NCBI GenBank assembly: GCA_964515215.1
Contig: CAZESL010000070.1
Location: 1-12,372, forward strand
DNA length: 12,372 nucleotides
From: SIG588 sp964515215
GTDB lineage: Bacteria > Bacillota > Clostridia > Oscillospirales > Acutalibacteraceae
Direction of reading: 5' to 3'
Made by a program: the position numbers and the translations under genes. A model generated the notes under the pieces. It ran no database searches, had not been told where the DNA came from, and saw only the letters and a program-made list of their open reading frames with translations. Each line of letters begins with the position of its first letter. The first letter of the stretch is position 1. Shown one piece after another: positions 5,856 to 12,372 of the stretch.

Positions 5856-7220
5856 TTACCAGTTTTGGGCACATACCGCCGCCACCGCACGAGCGATCAG
5901 GCGGGCATCTTTCATCAATTCGTCCACACCGATAAACTCGTCTGCCCCGTGAATGCGGTTGTCCACACCGGGGAATTCCACACCGAACGCCACCCCGTTC
6001 GGAATACCGTGTACGTAGGTACCGCCGCCGATGGCAAGCCCGTGCGCCTCCTCTCCTGTCTCCTGCTCATACACCCGCAACAGCGTTTGCACGAACGGGC
6101 TGTCCTCCGGTACGTGGTGACCTTCCACGCAGTTCGCAAACGTGACGGTAAACGCCGCGTCCAGTCCCGTGTGAAGTTTTGCCTCAATATCCGCTACCGT
6201 GAAACTCACGGGGAAACGAATGTCCGCTCTTCCCACAAACTGCCCCCCTTCGATCGAGAGACAGGTAAGCGCCAACGTCAGGGCACCCGAAGGGACGTCG
6301 CTGCACGCCGCACCCGCGCTTTCGCCGCCGTATTCGGCAAACGGGAATTTTTCGGCCGCTGCTTTTACCGCATCACCGCCGACGCCGCACACCGCCAGCA
6401 CTTCAAGCAAGGCGGTCACCGCATTTTCGCCCTTTTCGGGGGTGGAACCGTGTGCCGCCGCCCCGTGTGCCGTCACCGTCACACCGTCGGCCGTCTCGGT
6501 CACCGTCACGGCACGTCCCGCCTGTGCCGCGGCGGTGCGTATCGCTGCCGCTTGTACGTCGCACAGACACGCCGTCGCCTCGGTCGGCACGGCGTTCAGC
6601 GCCACGCCGCCCCGCGCCCACCGAAGACGGGCGTCGGTCATCGGTGCCGAAACGGTCAGTTGTACCCGTCCTTTTTCGGTGTTGATCAGCGGGTAACTCC
6701 CGTCGGGCGAGAACAGATACGGCGGGAACGCTTCTTTGCTCTGATAGTATTCCATGTCGGTCGAGCCGGTCTCCTCGTCGCCGCCGAGCACCACGCGGCA
6801 GGCGGCAGGCGGCACCATATCACACTCTTTGAGAGCACGCAGAGCAAACAGGGTTGCCGCGGCGGGGCCTTTGTCATCGGTGGTGCCGCGTCCGTACATT
6901 TTGCCGCCGTCGATCGTGGCGCCGAGCGGATCATAAGTCCACCCCTCACCGAGCGGCACGGTATCCAAATGGCACAGTACCCCAAGGCGTGGTTCCCCCT
7001 CGCCAAGTTGTGCGGTACCGACGTAATATTCGTGATTGCAAGTGGCAAGCCCCCACTCGTTCGCGATCGCCAACGCTTCGTCCAGCGCCGCCGCCACACC
7101 GTCACCGAAGGGGTGGTCACCTTGCGGCTCACCGCCTACGCTGTTGATACGCACCAGTCGCGCCGCAGCGTCGATCAACTCATCGGCATGGGCATCCATC
7201 CATTGATACAATCTATCCAT
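5856..7220 (-). CDS. pepV: PepV-like M20 family dipeptidase
   Basis: This 454-residue cytoplasmic di-zinc peptidase should cleave dipeptides or short peptides, as PepV does in lactic acid bacteria. Family motifs are in order: CHLDTVP with His84 and Asp86, GRGTTDDKGP with bridging Asp115, GGDEETGS with the general base/zinc pair Glu149-Glu150, SPDGSYP with Asp173, AAHGSTPEKGENA in the lid domain, and a late HGADEF with His424. Length fits PepV (about 470). ATG at 7220 has GAGGGTG about 6 bases upstream. It begins 2 bases after the stop codon of the beta-helix gene, so the two are almost certainly co-transcribed and translationally coupled. Members of this family can also act on N-acyl or carnosine-like substrates, so the exact substrate is open. 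Confidence 0.92.
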   Translation of the reverse strand: MDRLYQWMDAHADELIDAAARLVRINSVGGEPQGDHPFGDGVAAALDEALAIANEWGLATCNHEYYVGTAQLGEGEPRLGVLCHLDTVPLGEGWTYDPLGATIDGGKMYGRGTTDDKGPAAATLFALRALKECDMVPPAACRVVLGGDEETGSTDMEYYQSKEAFPPYLFSPDGSYPLINTEKGRVQLTVSAPMTDARLRWARGGVALNAVPTEATACLCDVQAAAIRTAAAQAGRAVTVTETADGVTVTAHGAAAHGSTPEKGENAVTALLEVLAVCGVGGDAVKAAAEKFPFAEYGGESAGAACSDVPSGALTLALTCLSIEGGQFVGRADIRFPVSFTVADIEAKLHTGLDAAFTVTFANCVEGHHVPEDSPFVQTLLRVYEQETGEEAHGLAIGGGTYVHGIPNGVAFGVEFPGVDNRIHGADEFIGVDELMKDARLIARAVAAVCAQNW

Positions 7221-7222
7221 CG

Positions 7223-8854
7223 TTACACCCTCTGTATTTCGTCTTGCAATGTCACCGTACCGCAGTTTTCCGCGTGCACGGTCGGCTCAATTCCGCCTTC
7301 AAACACGTTCCCTTCAAAGCACACCGTTCGGAATCCGTACAGATCTGCCAGCGGGTGCTCACAATCGCGGAAGGTATTGTTACGAAGTACCAACGACCGG
7401 CGGAAATATACCCCCTCGTCATGCGGGAGCCGATTACTGTCGATCGTATACACACCCCATCCCGCGTATACGCAGTTGCAAAATTCGTTATTCTCCACCA
7501 GCACGGCTTCATTCCCACCCGTTTCGTACCAATAATCCGCTTCGCACGCAAAACGGATGGCAGGGCCGGGGGTGAAGAACAGATTATCACGGAAAGTGTA
7601 ATCCGCTCCACCGCTGAGCAACACCCCGCGGGCGCGGTTGTTCACCATGGTACACCGCTCGAACAACACCGTTGCGTGATAGGACGGCTCGTGCAAGCAA
7701 TCCCCCACACGGATGAGCGACAGGTCGCTTTCGGCGGTGAGGGTAAGTTCGATGTTGTCCATGTTCAACGGGCGCACCGCTTCCACCTGCACCTCTCCGC
7801 GGGAGAGGAGGGTGCGGGAATCGATCACCGCCGCGCGGTCCCCCGCACGGAAGATCGCAATACCGCGTGTTTCGGGGTGCATAAACCGCACCGTCACCGC
7901 ACGTTCGCGCACGGCGACCACCTGCAGATACACGCTGTGCAGATTCAACGCATCGTCGTGCTGACCTTCAAAGTGACAATCGTGAATGTGAATATTCCCT
8001 TTACAGTGCACAAAATGCGTCGCATCCGAGTTCAGGCTGAACAGGCGATGCGGCAACACCCGCGTGGCACAGCGGTCGAGTTCCACCCCATCGCAGTTTT
8101 GCGCGATCAACCCCATGCCGATGCCGCTGTACAGCGTCACGTCACAAAACACCGTGTTCACGCAACCTTCCGCCAGCATCACCGCGCCGCACCGCGACTC
8201 GGTGCCGAGCACCACGCGGTTACCCTCCGCAAACGGACGGCGCAGACCGTCCACCCGCACATGGCCGTCCGCCGTTACGGAATAGGTGAGGTGCGGTATC
8301 CGCCCCTCGGCAGGGGAATAGCAAACGTATTCGGCGTTACCCGCCGCCAGTTGTTCGGTCGTGCCGTCGTATTCGTCAAAATAGAACACGCGTTGCGGGT
8401 CGCACCACCGCTCGCCGATCAGGAGTTCCCCCTCGCTGACGTACCACGGCTCGTCCGTCGCCAAGGACAGTTCCATCCAATCCGCGCCCGCACGGACGAT
8501 ATCCGCACGGGTGTTTTTGGTGCGGCGGCAGATGACCGAAAAATTCTTCAAGGTGACGTTGCGGCAGGAGAGCAGTGCCACAGGTTGCATCACGTCGTCA
8601 AAAACGAAGGTACTGCCGCCCCCGTCCAGCGTGAAATCCTGCATATCCTGAAGCAAAAAGCCGATACGCTTCAGCCCCGGATCGCCGTGATTGGACATAC
8701 ATAACAGTGCTTCCGCCGCCATTGCCGCCGTCAGGTGATACTCGCCTTTTTCAAAGACCAGCGTATCCTCCCCGCACGCGCGGCAATACTGCAACGCACG
8801 GGTAATATTATCTGCCGTATCGGCAGTGGTATTGAACCGATCGAAATTTACCAT
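7223..8854 (-). CDS. Right-handed beta-helix protein, GH110-like (possible alpha-1,3-galactosidase)
   Basis: The 543-residue protein has repeated short beta-strand turns with Asn/Cys ladders (for example CRNVTLKNFSV at 97-107, and CDGVELDRC at 254-262), typical of a parallel beta-helix. The stretch SDATHFVHCKGNIHIHDCHF (276-295), leading into GQHDDALNLH (297-306), resembles the conserved active-site region of GH110 alpha-1,3-galactosidases. In that family an Asp-Asp pair sits in a MDDATNVHG-type motif; here it is Asp300-Asp301, and Asp277 is in the preceding turn. This is recognition by motif, and a different beta-helix carbohydrase is possible. No signal peptide is visible, so it should act in the cytoplasm, unlike the secreted or periplasmic GH110 enzymes of Bacteroides. 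The ATG has GAGGAGG (8863-8869) 8 bases upstream. It is the first gene of an operon with the dipeptidase, with a promoter at 8914-8886. Confidence 0.7.
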   Translation of the reverse strand: MVNFDRFNTTADTADNITRALQYCRACGEDTLVFEKGEYHLTAAMAAEALLCMSNHGDPGLKRIGFLLQDMQDFTLDGGGSTFVFDDVMQPVALLSCRNVTLKNFSVICRRTKNTRADIVRAGADWMELSLATDEPWYVSEGELLIGERWCDPQRVFYFDEYDGTTEQLAAGNAEYVCYSPAEGRIPHLTYSVTADGHVRVDGLRRPFAEGNRVVLGTESRCGAVMLAEGCVNTVFCDVTLYSGIGMGLIAQNCDGVELDRCATRVLPHRLFSLNSDATHFVHCKGNIHIHDCHFEGQHDDALNLHSVYLQVVAVRERAVTVRFMHPETRGIAIFRAGDRAAVIDSRTLLSRGEVQVEAVRPLNMDNIELTLTAESDLSLIRVGDCLHEPSYHATVLFERCTMVNNRARGVLLSGGADYTFRDNLFFTPGPAIRFACEADYWYETGGNEAVLVENNEFCNCVYAGWGVYTIDSNRLPHDEGVYFRRSLVLRNNTFRDCEHPLADLYGFRTVCFEGNVFEGGIEPTVHAENCGTVTLQDEIQRV

Positions 8855-8885
8855 ACCTAAGACCTCCTCAAATTCCTACCGTTCC

Positions 8886-8914
8886 AGTTTACCAATCCTT
8901 CCCGCTTTTGTCAA
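8886..8914 (-). promoter_or_regulatory. Promoter of the beta-helix/dipeptidase operon
   Basis: On the minus strand there is a perfect TTGACA (8914-8909), a 17-base spacer and TAAACT (8891-8886), about 30 bases before the GAGGAGG ribosome binding site. It fires away from the promoter at 8926. Confidence 0.72.
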
Positions 8915-8925
8915 TCGTCTTCCTG

Positions 8926-8953
8926 TTGACAATTTACGACAATGTGGTAAAAT
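8926..8953 (+). promoter_or_regulatory. Promoter of the glucosaminidase/cohesin pair
   Basis: A perfect TTGACA (8926-8931), a 16-base spacer and TAAAAT (8948-8953) are followed by an AAGGAGG ribosome binding site (8972-8978). The -35 elements of the two divergent promoters are part of one inverted repeat, TTGTCAA (8908-8914) and TTGACAA (8926-8932). Confidence 0.7.
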
Positions 8954-8985
8954 AATAGATGATTTCAGCGAAAGGAGGCGAAGGT

Positions 8986-10887
8986 ATGCGCCACCGCATA
9001 TTGGCGGCCGTTACGTTGCTGTCTCTGCTCGGCAACGTCTTGCTCGGTGTCACAGCGGAAAGTACAAGTAGTACGGCGGCTGTAACGAGTGTCACGACCG
9101 CAACCGGCACAACGACTGCGACCGCGTCCGCAACGACTGCGACAGGCGCCACTACCGCCTCTGCAACAACGACAACAGGTGTGACCACGACCACGGGGAA
9201 CGGCGGTGAAGTACCGCCCCCCTCTGACGAAGACCCCTTTGAAGCGTGGCTCACCGAGCAAGAATTCCCCGAAAGTTACCGTCCCGCCCTCAGGGAATTA
9301 CATAAAGAGTACCCAAACTGGGTGTTCCGCGCACAGCACACGGGGCTTACGTGGCAAGAGGTGCTGGATGCCCAAAGCGTGGTGGGTGTCAGTTTGGTGC
9401 ACACGAGCAGCATCGCTTCGTGGAAGTCGTGCGAATACGGCGCATACACCCCTGCAACGGGGGTGTGGAAAGGGCTGGACAGCGATGCGTGGGTCGCGGC
9501 GGACCGCGGTATCATCGCCTATTGTTTAGACCCGCGAAATGCGCTTACCGCCACGGGGATCTTTCAGTTTGAAAACTTAGCCTATTCCGAGACCTGCACC
9601 ATCGAAGGTGTGAAAGCGATCTTGAAAGACACCTTTATGGCGACGGGCGACTGGGCCGAGTGGTTTATGGACGCGGGACGGGAGACGGGTGTCAGCCCGT
9701 ATCACTTAGCGTCCCGCGCACGGCAGGAGCAAGGGGTCGCGGGCAACCCGCTCGCGCACGGCACGGCAGATGTACCGTACAACGGCTATTACAACATCTT
9801 CAACATCAACGCCTACGCGACCGACACCCTCTCCCCCATTCAAAACGGTGCACGGTATGCCGCGACCACCAACGCCGCCTACTACCTGCCGTGGACGACA
9901 CCGCTGTTGGCCATTCGCGGCGGCGCGGTCATTTTGGGTAACTCCTACATCAACCGTGAGCAGAACACCTTGTATCTGCAAAAGTTTGACGTGACCGACG
10001 GCGGTAACGGCTACTACCGCCACCAGTATATGACCAACATCTTCGCTCCTGCATCCGAGGCGATCACTCTTGCAAACGCCTATTCGGACGAAGTGAAGGC
10101 GGGGGCGATGGAATTCTGTATCCCCGTCTACGAGGATATGCCCGAAGAAGCGTGCGAAAAACCCACTTCCACGGGAAGCAACGACAACTGGCTCTCCGCA
10201 CTGACGGTAAGCGACGGTGCGTTTTCCCCCGCGTTTGACACCTACCGCCTGACGTACGAGATGAGCGTGCCTGCCACGGTCTCGTCCATCCGCGTGAACG
10301 CGACCGCCTTCAGTGCGACCGCCACGGTGGGCGGCACAGGCACGGTGGTGCTGAAAAGCGGGATGAACACGATCGAAGTCAAGATCACCGCCGCTTCGGG
10401 GGCGGTGCGCACCTACACCTTATCGGTCTACCGCACACCGTCCGAGACAGGCGGAGACGAAAACGCCCCAACACTGAAAAGTGAAATATACCGCATCGAA
10501 GACACGATTCAAGGCATTTCCCCCGGCACGACTGCCGAAGATTTCCTCAAAAGCTTCACGTTGTCCGACACGGAGGCTTCACTCATCGTGGTGGACGGCA
10601 ACGGCGTGCGGGTGACGGGAACGGTCGGCACGGGATGTTCGATGCACGTATTCAAAGGTGACGTTCTTTACGCGGTGTATCCGTTGCTCATCCGCGGTGA
10701 CGTGAACGGCGACGGTGTTATTTCGATCATCGACCTTTTGCAGATACAACAGCATCTTTTGAAGGTGCGGATTTTGAGTGACCACGCGTTGCACGCCGCC
10801 GACGTATCGAAAGACGGGGCGATCACCATCGTGGACTTGCTGAAAACGCAACAACACCTTTTGAAGGTCACCGTCATTGAACAATAA
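8986..10887 (+). CDS. Secreted glucosaminidase (GH73-like) with cadherin-like and dockerin type I modules
   Basis: This 633-residue exported enzyme probably cuts the N-acetylglucosaminyl bond of peptidoglycan. Order of parts: signal peptide 1-24; Thr/Ala linker about 27-73; an N-acetylglucosaminidase region about 93-360 with LDPRNALTATGIFQFE, SPYHLASRARQEQG (catalytic Glu likely Glu248), GYYNIFNINAY and HQYMTNIFAPASEA; a cadherin-like beta-sandwich about 400-484 (NWLSALTVSDGAFSPAFDTY); a short beta-rich spacer about 497-565; and a dockerin at 569-628. The dockerin has two calcium loops, DVNGDGVISIID (572-583) and DVSKDGAITIVD (606-617), each followed by DLLxxQQHLLK. The start at 8986 has AAGGAGG 7 bases upstream; an in-frame ATG at 8959 would leave a non-signal-like N-terminus and lies before the ribosome site. 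The next gene, 14 bases downstream, encodes a cohesin-like membrane protein, the natural partner for the dockerin. Confidence 0.9.
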   Translation: MRHRILAAVTLLSLLGNVLLGVTAESTSSTAAVTSVTTATGTTTATASATTATGATTASATTTTGVTTTTGNGGEVPPPSDEDPFEAWLTEQEFPESYRPALRELHKEYPNWVFRAQHTGLTWQEVLDAQSVVGVSLVHTSSIASWKSCEYGAYTPATGVWKGLDSDAWVAADRGIIAYCLDPRNALTATGIFQFENLAYSETCTIEGVKAILKDTFMATGDWAEWFMDAGRETGVSPYHLASRARQEQGVAGNPLAHGTADVPYNGYYNIFNINAYATDTLSPIQNGARYAATTNAAYYLPWTTPLLAIRGGAVILGNSYINREQNTLYLQKFDVTDGGNGYYRHQYMTNIFAPASEAITLANAYSDEVKAGAMEFCIPVYEDMPEEACEKPTSTGSNDNWLSALTVSDGAFSPAFDTYRLTYEMSVPATVSSIRVNATAFSATATVGGTGTVVLKSGMNTIEVKITAASGAVRTYTLSVYRTPSETGGDENAPTLKSEIYRIEDTIQGISPGTTAEDFLKSFTLSDTEASLIVVDGNGVRVTGTVGTGCSMHVFKGDVLYAVYPLLIRGDVNGDGVISIIDLLQIQQHLLKVRILSDHALHAADVSKDGAITIVDLLKTQQHLLKVTVIEQ

Positions 10888-10901
10888 AAGGAGTGTTTGG
10901 T

Positions 10902-12158
10902 ATGAGTAAATGTATACGGTTTCTGTGCGTGGCGGCACTGCTGTTGACGCTGTTTGCCACCCCCTTCGCGGTAACGGCAGAAACTGCCAACGCGTATCTC
11001 GCCTTTTCCGCAAATACCGTCACGGTGGGCGACACCGTCACGGTGACGGCTTCTTTCACCGCCTCTTCCATCGGTGCGGTATCCGCCGCGGTGTACTACG
11101 ATCCTGCGGTGATGGAATTTGTCTCGGGCAGCAATGCCGCAGGCGGTAACGGCACGGTCAATCTGGCCGCCGCCGCCACGGCGGACAGCGGTTCGATGAA
11201 GTTCCCGCTCACCTTTAAAGCGATCGCCGCCGGCAACTGCACCTTCTCCATCGGCGGTGCCGAGGTCATTTCGTGGAGTTATGCCGCACTCGGCTCACCC
11301 TCGGCAGGTGCGGTGATGAAGGTGCAGGCCGTGACGACCACCACCACGACCACAACGACCACCACCACGACGACCACCACCACGACCACCCGCCGTCCCA
11401 CGACGACTACCACGACCACCACCCGCCGTCCCACAACCACCACGACGGGCAGTACGACCACCACCGCCCCCACCGAACCGCAAACGCTGACGGTAGAGGG
11501 CGTAACGTATACGGCACTCACCCCCGACAAAGCGGATATCCCCGCAGGATTTGCGGCAGGCACGGTACAATTCGGCACCGAGACCCTCACCGCCTACCGT
11601 TCGGAAAACGCGGCGATCTCGCTCGTGTATCTTGCGGCGGACGATGCGGATGCCGCATGGTATATCGCGGACACCGTAGCGGATGCGGTGTATCCCTTCT
11701 GCCCGCTCACGGTGGGCGAGACCACCTATTACCTGCTCACGGCCGATGCGCCCGACGGATTTACCGCCACCACCGTCACGCGAGAGGAAACGGCGTTCGC
11801 CGTCTTCGCCTTCGGCGATGCGGCGCGGGCGGATTTTGCGGTGTTTTACGCCATGAACGGTGAAGGCAGTGTGGGATGGTATTGCTGGGATACGGCGGAG
11901 GATACGGTGCAACGCTACGTGCCGCTGACCACCGCCGCCACCACTTCTACGACCACGACCACCACGACGGCGCCCAAAGCAACGGATACCGTCGCGACCA
12001 CCACAGCGGCCGCACCGTTTACTCTTGCCACGCTCACCACGTTACCGTGGCTGATTGCAGGCGGTCTGCTTCTCGTGTGCATCGCGCTCCTGATCCTCGT
12101 GATCGTTTTCCGAAACCGCGCACTGCCGAATGAGACATACCATACACCCAAACATTAA
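10902..12158 (+). CDS. Membrane-anchored cohesin-like scaffold protein with Thr-rich linkers
   Basis: The 418-residue protein reads: signal peptide 1-26; cohesin-like beta-sandwich about 30-143 (LAFSANTVTVGDTVTVTASF, then SAAVYYDPAVMEFV and the LTFKAIAAGNCTFSIGGAEV strand pair); Thr linker 145-193 with two RRP breaks; an unassigned domain about 194-343; a second Thr-rich linker about 344-375; a membrane helix about 382-403; and a short basic cytoplasmic tail (RNRALPNETYHTPKH). It is therefore likely held in the cytoplasmic membrane with the cohesin outside. No LPXTG sorting signal or SLH domain was seen. ATG at 10902 has AAAGGAG 8 bases upstream, and a GTG at 10893 overlaps that site. The gene follows the dockerin-bearing glucosaminidase by 14 bases with no terminator, implying one transcript and a cohesin-dockerin partnership. 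Cohesin assignment rests on fold-level motif pattern, not on an alignment. Confidence 0.82.
   Translation: MSKCIRFLCVAALLLTLFATPFAVTAETANAYLAFSANTVTVGDTVTVTASFTASSIGAVSAAVYYDPAVMEFVSGSNAAGGNGTVNLAAAATADSGSMKFPLTFKAIAAGNCTFSIGGAEVISWSYAALGSPSAGAVMKVQAVTTTTTTTTTTTTTTTTTTTRRPTTTTTTTTRRPTTTTTGSTTTTAPTEPQTLTVEGVTYTALTPDKADIPAGFAAGTVQFGTETLTAYRSENAAISLVYLAADDADAAWYIADTVADAVYPFCPLTVGETTYYLLTADAPDGFTATTVTREETAFAVFAFGDAARADFAVFYAMNGEGSVGWYCWDTAEDTVQRYVPLTTAATTSTTTTTTTAPKATDTVATTTAAAPFTLATLTTLPWLIAGGLLLVCIALLILVIVFRNRALPNETYHTPKH
11334..11480 (+). repeat. Low-complexity ACN triplet tract coding Thr linker
   Basis: Codons run 19 Thr, RRP, 8 Thr, RRP, 5 Thr, GS, 4 Thr, then APTEP. The two RRP breaks use identical codons (cgc cgt ccc). 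Thr codons are mixed (ACC, ACG, ACA, ACT) rather than one perfect triplet, which may limit slippage. The linker separates the cohesin-like domain from the second extracellular domain and may be glycosylated. Confidence 0.9.
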
Positions 12159-12203
12159 GTGAAAAAGCCACCCGCCGTAAGGCGGATAGGATTAGGGGTA
12201 AAA

Positions 12204-12247
12204 ATGGAGAGGATGCACATTGGATATGCATTCTCTCCATTTGTTTT
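12204..12247 (+). terminator. Terminator of the glucosaminidase/cohesin operon
   Basis: A 14-bp stem (12204-12217 with 12227-12240, one G-U pair) closes a 9-base loop, followed by TTGTTTTTG. A smaller hairpin (CCGCC/GGCGG near 12172-12185) lies between it and the stop codon. Confidence 0.9.
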
Positions 12248-12270
12248 TGTAGGAATTTCGGTAGGCATTT

Positions 12271-12303
12271 GTAGGGACGGGCGTCCTCGACCGTCCGTTT
12301 TGC
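12271..12303 (+). repeat. Dispersed hairpin repeat, copy D2
   Basis: Second copy of the 33-base unit at 552-584, in the same orientation, sharing GTAGGGACGGG and CCGTCCGTTTTGC, with a 6-bp stem (12275-12280 with 12291-12296). The rest of 12248-12372 shows no supported gene. Confidence 0.8.
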
Positions 12304-12372
12304 AAGCACGCACTGCACTACATAATCTGCAGAACGTTCTACACAAGATTCTGTCAGCGATGTTGTTTGAAA

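Noticed and set aside
4410..8704. Very long open frames on the plus strand opposite rny, the dipeptidase and the beta-helix gene (up to about 550 codons)
   Set aside because: They are antisense to well-recognised proteins, have no ribosome binding sites, translate into His/Arg-rich sequence, and are explained by high GC at codon third positions.
11334..11480. Short-period repeats resembling a CRISPR or minisatellite array
   Set aside because: The period is a Thr codon in frame within a clear linker; there are no spacers or regular repeat units.
8986..12158. Reading the dockerin/cohesin pair as part of a classical cellulosome
   Set aside because: The catalytic module is a peptidoglycan glucosaminidase, there is one cohesin only, and no cellulase, carbohydrate-binding module or SLH anchor is present in the window.
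12034..12346. Minus-strand open frames at the right end
   Set aside because: They run through the terminator hairpin and a dispersed repeat, overlap the cohesin gene end antisense, and resemble no family.

Overview
The window looks like chromosomal DNA of a gut-type Clostridia (Oscillospiraceae/Ruminococcaceae-like Firmicute). The reasons are Firmicute sigma-A promoters (TTGACA/TATAAT-like), strong AGGAGG ribosome binding sites, an RNase Y gene close to a YmdB gene, a PepV-type dipeptidase, and a dockerin protein next to a cohesin-like membrane protein. Most of the window is GC-rich (41 of 60 bases in the sampled line 6421-6480). The exception is about 700-2820, which is clearly AT-rich (19 of 60 in line 1321-1380). 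No tRNA, rRNA, CRISPR array, transposase or phage gene was seen.

Layout. Positions 1-151 hold the probable tail of an upstream plus-strand gene and a strong terminator. Positions 152-716 are gene-free and packed with short hairpin repeats. An AT-rich block follows: promoter, a long inverted repeat, an intrinsic terminator directly in front of a ribosome binding site, and an ANL-family acyl-AMP/acyl-CoA ligase gene (993-2801, plus). The minus strand then carries ymdB (2938-3711), a repeat-filled spacer, rny (4068-5633) with its own promoter and terminator, and a two-gene operon made of a GH110-like beta-helix protein (8854-7223) followed 2 bases later by a PepV-like dipeptidase (7220-5856).

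A divergent promoter region (8855-8985) separates that operon from a plus-strand pair. The first gene encodes a secreted GH73-like glucosaminidase ending in a type I dockerin (8986-10887). The second encodes a signal-peptide-bearing, cohesin-like, Thr-linker, membrane-anchored protein (10902-12158). A terminator and one more dispersed hairpin repeat close the window.

The most interesting reading is that the last two genes form a self-contained dockerin/cohesin pair which would hold a peptidoglycan hydrolase at the outer face of the cell membrane. This differs from the better-known cellulosome use of these modules. The module calls come from reading the sequence; the interaction is inference. 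RNase Y and YmdB are both linked to RNA turnover and developmental control in Bacillus. The ligase gene appears to be a compositional outsider with an unusual leader.
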